Shown in pieces: positions 59,360 to 64,000 of a stretch of DNA of 64,000 bases; positions within the stretch are counted from its first letter, which is position 1; every line of letters starts with the position of its first letter. Below the pieces are notes generated by a model, which saw only the letters and a list, made by a program, of their open reading frames with translations, was not told the origin of the DNA and ran no database searches. Made by a program: the position numbers and the translations under genes. Origin of the DNA: Micromonospora sp. HNM0581 (GTDB taxonomy: Bacteria; Actinomycetota; Actinomycetes; Mycobacteriales; Micromonosporaceae); contig NZ_JAASAD010000019.1 in NCBI RefSeq assembly GCF_012726175.1, positions 1 through 64,000 of the forward strand, given 5' to 3'.

Positions 59360-60325
59360 TCAACCCTTGACGCTGCCGGCGAGCAGCCCACGGACGAAGT
59401 AGCGCTGCAACGACAGGAACACGATCAGCGGTACGACGATCGAGACGAACGCTCCGGCGGTCAACCGTTGCCACTCGTTGCCACGGGTGCCGGCCAGCTC
59501 GGCCAGGCGGACCGTGAGCGGTGCGGTGACGTCGCTGCCGCCCGCGAAGATCAGCCCTACCAGCAGGTCGTTCCAGACCCAGAGGAACTGGAAGATGCCG
59601 AACGCGGCAAGTGCCGGGGCGACCAGGGGCAGCACGATGGTGCGGAAGATCTTCGGGTGGGTGGCGCCGTCGACCCGTGCCGCCTCCATCAGATCCTTCG
59701 GTAGTTGCGAGATGAAGTTGTGTAGTAGGTACACGGCGAACGGAAGCGCGAAGCAGGTGTGTGCGAACCACACCTGGGCGAAGTTCTGCGCGCCGTCGAG
59801 GTTCCAGGCGGGCATCAGGGTGACCCCGCCGAGGCTGACTCCACGCGAGAAGAAGCTCAGCAGCGGCACCAGGGCCATCTGCAACGGCACGATCTGGAGC
59901 GCGAAGATGCCGATGTACACCCAGTCCCGGCCCCGGAAGTTGATCCACGCCAGGGCGTACGCGGCCAGGGCCGCGAAGGCGAGCGGGAACAGCACCGCCG
60001 GCAGGGTGATCACCAACGAGTTGATGAAGTAGCTCGCGAGCTGTCCGGACGAGGCGGACTGCCCGAACAACACCTCCTGGTAGTTCTGGAGGGTGAACTC
60101 CGGTTCCCGGAAGAACGTCCACCAGCCGGTGGTCTTGATCTGGTTCTCCGGCCGGAACGAGGAGACCAGTAGGCCGAAGGTCGGGATGGTCCAGACGACC
60201 GCGATGACGATGGCGATCAGGGTCGCGGTGTGGGTGTTCAGTCGCTTGCGTACCCGGGCCGCCCGGGTGGGCCGCCCGCTGGTGTTCTGTGCGCCGGCGG
60301 CGACCGGGGGAGTGGTGGTGGTCAT
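59360..60325 (-). CDS. Carbohydrate ABC transporter permease (MalG-like)
   Basis: A 321-residue inner-membrane protein with a basic N-terminus, a first helix (LIAIVIAVVWTIPTFGLLVSSF) and further helices to a total of about six. The EAA-type loop is EAARVDGATHPKIFRTIVLPLVAPALAAF, the docking site for the ATPase. It is the second permease of an alpha-glucoside importer and its start is one base after the stop of the first. No ATPase gene is in the operon, so a shared MsiK-type ATPase is expected to power it. Confidence 0.94.
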   Translation of the reverse strand: MTTTTPPVAAGAQNTSGRPTRAARVRKRLNTHTATLIAIVIAVVWTIPTFGLLVSSFRPENQIKTTGWWTFFREPEFTLQNYQEVLFGQSASSGQLASYFINSLVITLPAVLFPLAFAALAAYALAWINFRGRDWVYIGIFALQIVPLQMALVPLLSFFSRGVSLGGVTLMPAWNLDGAQNFAQVWFAHTCFALPFAVYLLHNFISQLPKDLMEAARVDGATHPKIFRTIVLPLVAPALAAFGIFQFLWVWNDLLVGLIFAGGSDVTAPLTVRLAELAGTRGNEWQRLTAGAFVSIVVPLIVFLSLQRYFVRGLLAGSVKG

Positions 60326-60326
60326 C

Positions 60327-61379
60327 TCAGCCCTCCCGTCGCTGCTGACGTAGGTTGCGGATCTGGAAGATCACGATCGGGATCACCAGGATGAAGAGGA
60401 ACACCGCAAGCGCGGACCCCTGTCCGTTCTGTCCGTACCGGAACGCCTGGTTGTACATCTCGTTGGCGATCACGCTGGTGTCGTAGTTGCCGTTGGTCGA
60501 GGTGCGGACGATGTCGAATACCTTCAGCGTGGCGATCGAGATGGTGACCACCACGACGATCAACGCCGGTCGGATGCTGGGCAGGGTTATCTGCCAGAAC
60601 ATCTGCCACGGGCTGACCCCGTCGAGCCGGGCGGCCTCGACGATGTCGGCCGGAATCGCCTTGATGGCCGCGCTGAGCACCACCATGGCGAATCCGGCCT
60701 GGATCCACACCATGATCACGATCAACAGCAGCGTGTTCAGCGGCGAGTCCAGCAACCACTGCTGCGGTTGTCCACCGAGACTGACCAGGATCTGGTTGAG
60801 CAGTCCGATCTGTTCCTGCTCTTCGCTGCGGAAGGCGTACACGAACTTCCAGATGATGCTGGCGCCGACGAACGAGATGGCCATCGGCATGAAGATCAGT
60901 GATTTGGCGACCGCCTCCAGCCGGGCCTTGTCGACCATCACCGCGTAGATCAGCCCGATGGAGGTTGCGACCAGCGGGACCAGGGTGACCCAGACCAGCG
61001 TGTTGATGAGCACCCGGACGATGGAGTCGTCGGAGAACATCCACCGGTAGTTGTCGAGGCCGACCCAGTTCTGACTGCCACCGTCCATGAAGGACAGCAG
61101 GGTGGTCCGGATCGCCGGGACGACCAGACCGATGAGCAGCAACAGGACCGCCGGCAGCAGGAAGAACGTCGCGAACAGTCCCTCTTGTGACCCGCCCTGC
61201 CGGGGGGGCGGAGCGCCGCTGGCGGCGGCGGTCGCGAACCGCGCCTCGCGTCGCCGGGCGAAGAAGGCCGGCACCGCGTCGAGTAGTACGAGCAGCCCAC
61301 CCACGACCACCGCGAAGGCGATCAACCCCCACAGCAGCATCATGAGTTTCGGTGACTGCTCGGTGAAGTCGAAGTCCAT
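60327..61379 (-). CDS. Carbohydrate ABC transporter permease (MalF-like)
   Basis: A 350-residue permease with an N-terminal helix (MMLLWGLIAFAVVVGGLLVLLDAVP) and a second near FLLPAVLLLLIGLVVPAI. The EAA loop is EAARLDGVSPWQMFWQITLPSIRPALI. MalF-like proteins form the membrane channel with MalG. The start ATG 61379 was chosen for the GGGGAGG site 4 nt upstream; a longer start at 61403 lacks one. It follows the binding-protein gene by 70 nt and precedes the second permease gene by 1 nt. Confidence 0.94.
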   Translation of the reverse strand: MDFDFTEQSPKLMMLLWGLIAFAVVVGGLLVLLDAVPAFFARRREARFATAAASGAPPPRQGGSQEGLFATFFLLPAVLLLLIGLVVPAIRTTLLSFMDGGSQNWVGLDNYRWMFSDDSIVRVLINTLVWVTLVPLVATSIGLIYAVMVDKARLEAVAKSLIFMPMAISFVGASIIWKFVYAFRSEEQEQIGLLNQILVSLGGQPQQWLLDSPLNTLLLIVIMVWIQAGFAMVVLSAAIKAIPADIVEAARLDGVSPWQMFWQITLPSIRPALIVVVVTISIATLKVFDIVRTSTNGNYDTSVIANEMYNQAFRYGQNGQGSALAVFLFILVIPIVIFQIRNLRQQRREG

Positions 61380-61449
61380 CAATCCTCCCCGGGTTATCGG
61401 CACAAGCCGGTGGGCCGGTGCGCGATCGCGGACCGGCCCACCACTGGAG

Positions 61450-62799
61450 TTACTTCCAGCTGCTCTCGATGCCCTGGAGGACGGAGGCGGTGTCGCCGCC
61501 GTTGATCCAATCGACCATGCCCTTCCAGAACGTCCCGGCGCCGACGGCAGCGGGCATCAGGTCGGAACCGTCGAAGCGGAAGACCGTGCTGTCATCCTGG
61601 AGAATCTCCACGGACAACTTGTCGATCGGGTTGGCGACGTTGGCCAGGTCGACCTTGTTGTTCGCGGACACCCAGTCACCGATCTTCGCCCGGCTGTTGG
61701 CGTAGTCGCCCGAGGCCAGGTAGGTCTGGACCTTCTGCACCTCCGGGCGGTCGTTGAAGGCCGTCACGAACTCGCCACCACCCAGGACCGGCTTGCCCTT
61801 GGCCGGATCGATCGCCGGGAAGTAGAACGCGAACACGTCGCCGTCCTCGGCCACCCGGGTCCCCTCAGGCCACTGGTTGGCGTAGAACGACGCCTGCCGG
61901 TGCAGCGCGCACTTGTCCTGCGTGATGGGGATGCCCGCCTCCTCGAAGGAGGTGGTGGCGATGCTGCGTACCCCGCCGAAGCCGGCGTTGACGTACTTCT
62001 CGTTCTTCAGGATGGTGCCGGCCCGGTCCAGCGCCTCGGCGATACGAGGGTCGTTGAACGCGATCTCGTGCGTCGTCCACTGGTCGTAGACCTCGGGGGT
62101 CTGCGTACGCAGCAGCACGTCCTCGATCCAGTCGGTGGCCGGCCAACCGGTGGCCTCACCGGAGGCGATGCCAGCGCACCACGGCTTGAGACCGCTGTCG
62201 GCGATGGTGTCGCTCAGCTTGATCATGTCGTCCCAGGTGGTCGGGACGGTCCAGCCGTTCTCCTGGAACATCGTCGGCGAGTACCAGACGAACGACTTCA
62301 CGTTGGAACCGAGTGGCGCGCCGTAGAAGGTGCCGTCCACGGTGCTGTACTTCAGCCAGTCGGGGGAGTAGTTCTCCTCGGCCATCGCCTTCGTCTCGGC
62401 GCTGGCCGGCTTGAGCTGGCCGCGTTCGGCGAACCTGGCGAGCAGGCCGGGTTGCGGGATGAAGGAAAGGTCCGGAGCGTTGCCGCCGTCGACGCGGACG
62501 GTGAGCTGGGCTTCGAACTCACCGCTACCCTCGTGGTTGATTCTGATGCCGGTGCAGTCCTCGAACTGTTTCCAGGCTTCCGCAAGGCGGTCGGCTTCGA
62601 TACCCCGGATCGACGAGTAGATGTTCACGGTCGTGCCGCTGTGGCCCTGATAGTCCTCGTAAGGCGCGCACTCCGGTGAGTCGGCTCTGTCGCTGTCGCT
62701 GTCGTTGCTGCTCCCGGTGCCGCACGCGGTGGCGCCGAGCGCCAGCCCGATCGCGCCGACGATCGCGAGGGCCTGGCGTGGTCTGGTGAAGACCGCCAT
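61450..62799 (-). CDS. Sugar ABC transporter substrate-binding lipoprotein
   Basis: A 449-residue family 1 solute-binding protein. A lipoprotein signal peptide ends in LGATAC at residue 26, followed by a Ser/Asp-rich linker and the binding domain (VNIYSSIRGIEADRLAEAWKQFED). It captures an alpha-glucoside such as maltose at the membrane surface and delivers it to the two permeases downstream. The start ATG 62799 follows AAGGAGG. It is the first gene of the operon and has the palindromic operator 75 nt upstream. Confidence 0.94.
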   Translation of the reverse strand: MAVFTRPRQALAIVGAIGLALGATACGTGSSNDSDSDRADSPECAPYEDYQGHSGTTVNIYSSIRGIEADRLAEAWKQFEDCTGIRINHEGSGEFEAQLTVRVDGGNAPDLSFIPQPGLLARFAERGQLKPASAETKAMAEENYSPDWLKYSTVDGTFYGAPLGSNVKSFVWYSPTMFQENGWTVPTTWDDMIKLSDTIADSGLKPWCAGIASGEATGWPATDWIEDVLLRTQTPEVYDQWTTHEIAFNDPRIAEALDRAGTILKNEKYVNAGFGGVRSIATTSFEEAGIPITQDKCALHRQASFYANQWPEGTRVAEDGDVFAFYFPAIDPAKGKPVLGGGEFVTAFNDRPEVQKVQTYLASGDYANSRAKIGDWVSANNKVDLANVANPIDKLSVEILQDDSTVFRFDGSDLMPAAVGAGTFWKGMVDWINGGDTASVLQGIESSWK

Positions 62800-62873
62800 G
62801 CCGTCCTCCTTCCTCTCCGGCGCCGGCCGGGATGACATCTGGTGACCTGGCGCCGGTCCGATGGGCGTACCTC

Positions 62874-62889
62874 ATGCAAGCGCTTGCAT
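62874..62889. promoter_or_regulatory. LacI-family operator of the alpha-glucoside operon
   Basis: ATGCAAGCGCTTGCAT is a perfect 16-bp palindrome with the central CG typical of LacI-family operators, 75 nt upstream of the binding-protein ATG. It resembles MalR/AglR-type boxes. The regulator encoded at 58264-59298 is the expected binder. Confidence 0.8.
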
Positions 62890-63035
62890 CGGGCCGAGGT
62901 CCACACCTGAAGGGACACGGGCAAGTAACAATCCGGAAACCAGGAAGCTGGCCGTACGGCCATTTCTGTCGTCCGGCACGGCCCGTACGCGGAACTCCGG
63001 TCAGCCGGACGGGCGCACCGTCGGGCCGAAAGCGG

Positions 63036-63530
63036 TCAGCTGTTCAGCTGCCAGATCGAGTAGTTGAGAGCCGCAGCGAAAGTGACCCAGGCCCAGTAGG
63101 GCAGCAGCAGCGCCGCAGCCAGGCGACTCGTCCGGGCGAACAGCAGGACCGTCACCCCGATCGCCAGCCAGAGCAGGATGATCTCGGCGAAGGCCAGCCC
63201 GTAGCGGTCGCCGGCGAAGAAGAGTGGCGTCCAGCCGGCGTTGAGGACCAACTGGACCGCCCACGCGCCGAGGGCCGCACCGAACCCCACCCGGCGCCAG
63301 ACCAGCCAGGCGGACACCGCGATCATCACGTAGAGGACGGTCCAGACCGGGCCGAACAGCCAGGACGGCGGCGACCACGCCGGGCGGTCGAGACCCGCGT
63401 ACTGGTCGGCGGCCCCCGAAGCGGCCAGGTTGCCGACGCCGGCGGCAACCACCACGGCCACCATGAAACCGGCGAGCGCCCACCACTGGCCGGCTCCGTC
63501 GCGTCGGGTCTTCTCCGCAGTCGTCCGCAT
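63036..63530 (-). CDS. tspO: TspO/MBR family membrane protein
   Basis: A 164-residue protein of five transmembrane helices, the bacterial homologue of the tryptophan-rich sensory protein and mitochondrial translocator protein. Trp-rich motifs WSPPSWLFGPVWTVLYVMIAVSAWLVW and the C-terminal ALNYSIWQLN are family signatures. Functions in other bacteria involve porphyrin handling and stress. The start ATG 63530 was chosen; an upstream ATG at 63590 adds 20 residues without family similarity. It is monocistronic between the alpha-glucoside operon and a small membrane protein gene. Confidence 0.9.
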   Translation of the reverse strand: MRTTAEKTRRDGAGQWWALAGFMVAVVVAAGVGNLAASGAADQYAGLDRPAWSPPSWLFGPVWTVLYVMIAVSAWLVWRRVGFGAALGAWAVQLVLNAGWTPLFFAGDRYGLAFAEIILLWLAIGVTVLLFARTSRLAAALLLPYWAWVTFAAALNYSIWQLNS

Positions 63531-63707
63531 GAAGGGTGCTTCTCCGTTCGGTGGGGCCGCCAAACCTCCCGTCCGTTGCCGTCGGCCCACGGCAACGGAG
63601 GCGACAGCACGCCGGGGTCGCCGCGTCCGGTTACTCCTGTCGGGAGGACGGAGTACCGGATACGACGACCCCGGCGGGTTCGGTGAGCGACGCCTTGCGC
63701 CGCCATG

Positions 63708-63851
63708 TCAACTGAAGATGCTGACCCCACCCGGGCCGACGAGCAGCCCGACGACGATGAGGACGATGCCCCAGAGGATCTGCCGGCGGAACAGCGCGAG
63801 AATACCGGCGACCACCAGCACGACTGCGAGAATCCAGAGAATCAGCTCCAT
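63708..63851 (-). CDS. GPGG-motif small membrane protein
   Basis: A 47-residue, very hydrophobic peptide: MELILWILAVVLVVAGILAL, then the basic turn FRRQ, and a second helix ending in the motif GPGG and VSIFS. This matches the small membrane proteins with a GPGG motif that are common in actinomycetes and have no known function. The start ATG 63851 is supported by the family pattern, although the Shine-Dalgarno is weak. The remaining 149 nt to the window end hold no clear gene and should contain its promoter. Confidence 0.83.
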   Translation of the reverse strand: MELILWILAVVLVVAGILALFRRQILWGIVLIVVGLLVGPGGVSIFS

Positions 63852-64000
63852 GGTTGCTGAATACCCCCGGCGGCGACTCCGGAAACCTCGCCTTGATCAA
63901 GGTGATCGCCCAGGTGGAAGATACTGTAGGCCTGCTTGATCACTGGATGGGCCACGTTACGGACGCGTACCCCGCCCGGCGTGGTACCCCGCTCGGAACC

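Noticed and set aside
62953..62989. CGTACGG/CCGTACG repeat downstream of tspO
   Set aside because: Only 7 bp with a 23-nt spacer; too weak to call a terminator in GC-rich DNA.
1..64000. Search for tRNA, rRNA, riboswitch and mobile elements
   Set aside because: No tRNA-like cloverleaf, rRNA, cobalamin riboswitch, transposase or integrase could be recognised by eye; a covariance-model scan would be decisive.

Overview
The window is high-GC actinomycete chromosome and most resembles Micromonosporaceae (Micromonospora/Salinispora type). The evidence is a NucS mismatch endonuclease, a FilP-type coiled-coil cytoskeletal gene beside methylmalonyl-CoA epimerase, thiolase and MeaB genes (an arrangement I recall from Streptomyces), a complete cvnABCD conservon, a roughly 1,680-residue NAD-glutamate dehydrogenase, many GTG starts, leaderless promoters and terminators without T-tracts. 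I see no rRNA, tRNA, CRISPR array, phage, transposase or integrase.

Layout. 1-13 kb: the tail of an unidentified gene, a decayed VOC gene coupled to a cobalamin adenosyltransferase, murA (Asp-type active site), 3-hydroxybutyryl-CoA dehydrogenase, an ABC-2 exporter, a DUF4126 membrane protein, nucS, an aldehyde dehydrogenase, an FHA protein, two alpha/beta hydrolases and a tandem-duplicated 3-hydroxyacyl-CoA dehydrogenase. 13-23 kb: two coiled-coil cytoskeletal genes, then an acyl-CoA island (methylmalonyl-CoA epimerase, thiolase, meaB, Asp23 protein). Its mutase carries the Phe80/Gln198 signature of isobutyryl-CoA mutase (IcmA) rather than methylmalonyl-CoA mutase. 22-32 kb: a thioredoxin-TPR protein, a ureohydrolase, a penicillin-binding lipoprotein and the large glutamate dehydrogenase. 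32-36 kb: a class F-like sortase overlapping a repeat-rich surface protein, then a secreted CBM2-GH6 cellulase behind a CebR-type box. 36-42 kb: three small hypotheticals and the conservon. 42-51 kb: a lactonase, a substrate-binding/VWA protein, a polyprenyl glycosylphosphotransferase, and two SpoIIE-type phosphatases flanking a MarR regulator. 51-63 kb: sugar use, with a ROK repressor divergent from xylAB, an MFS transporter, and an alpha-glucoside operon (binding protein, two permeases, LacI repressor, GH13 glucosidase). The end holds TspO and a GPGG-motif small membrane protein.

How the genes work together. Four acyl-CoA promoters, spread over 18 kb, carry one shared imperfect 18-bp palindrome (consensus near CCTTAGCGNTCGTTCAGG). 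This suggests that hydroxybutyryl-CoA dehydrogenase, the tandem dehydrogenase, the epimerase/thiolase/meaB group and icmA form one regulon under a repressor encoded elsewhere. Cellulase, xylose and alpha-glucoside genes each have their own palindromic operator, and no sugar-ABC ATPase is present, so a shared MsiK-like ATPase is expected.

The least explained items are the shared palindrome, the sortase with no Arg after its Cys beside a substrate with no LPxTG motif, the pair of related small proteins upstream of the conservon, the degenerate second half of the tandem dehydrogenase, and a GH13 gene that appears to start at CTG.
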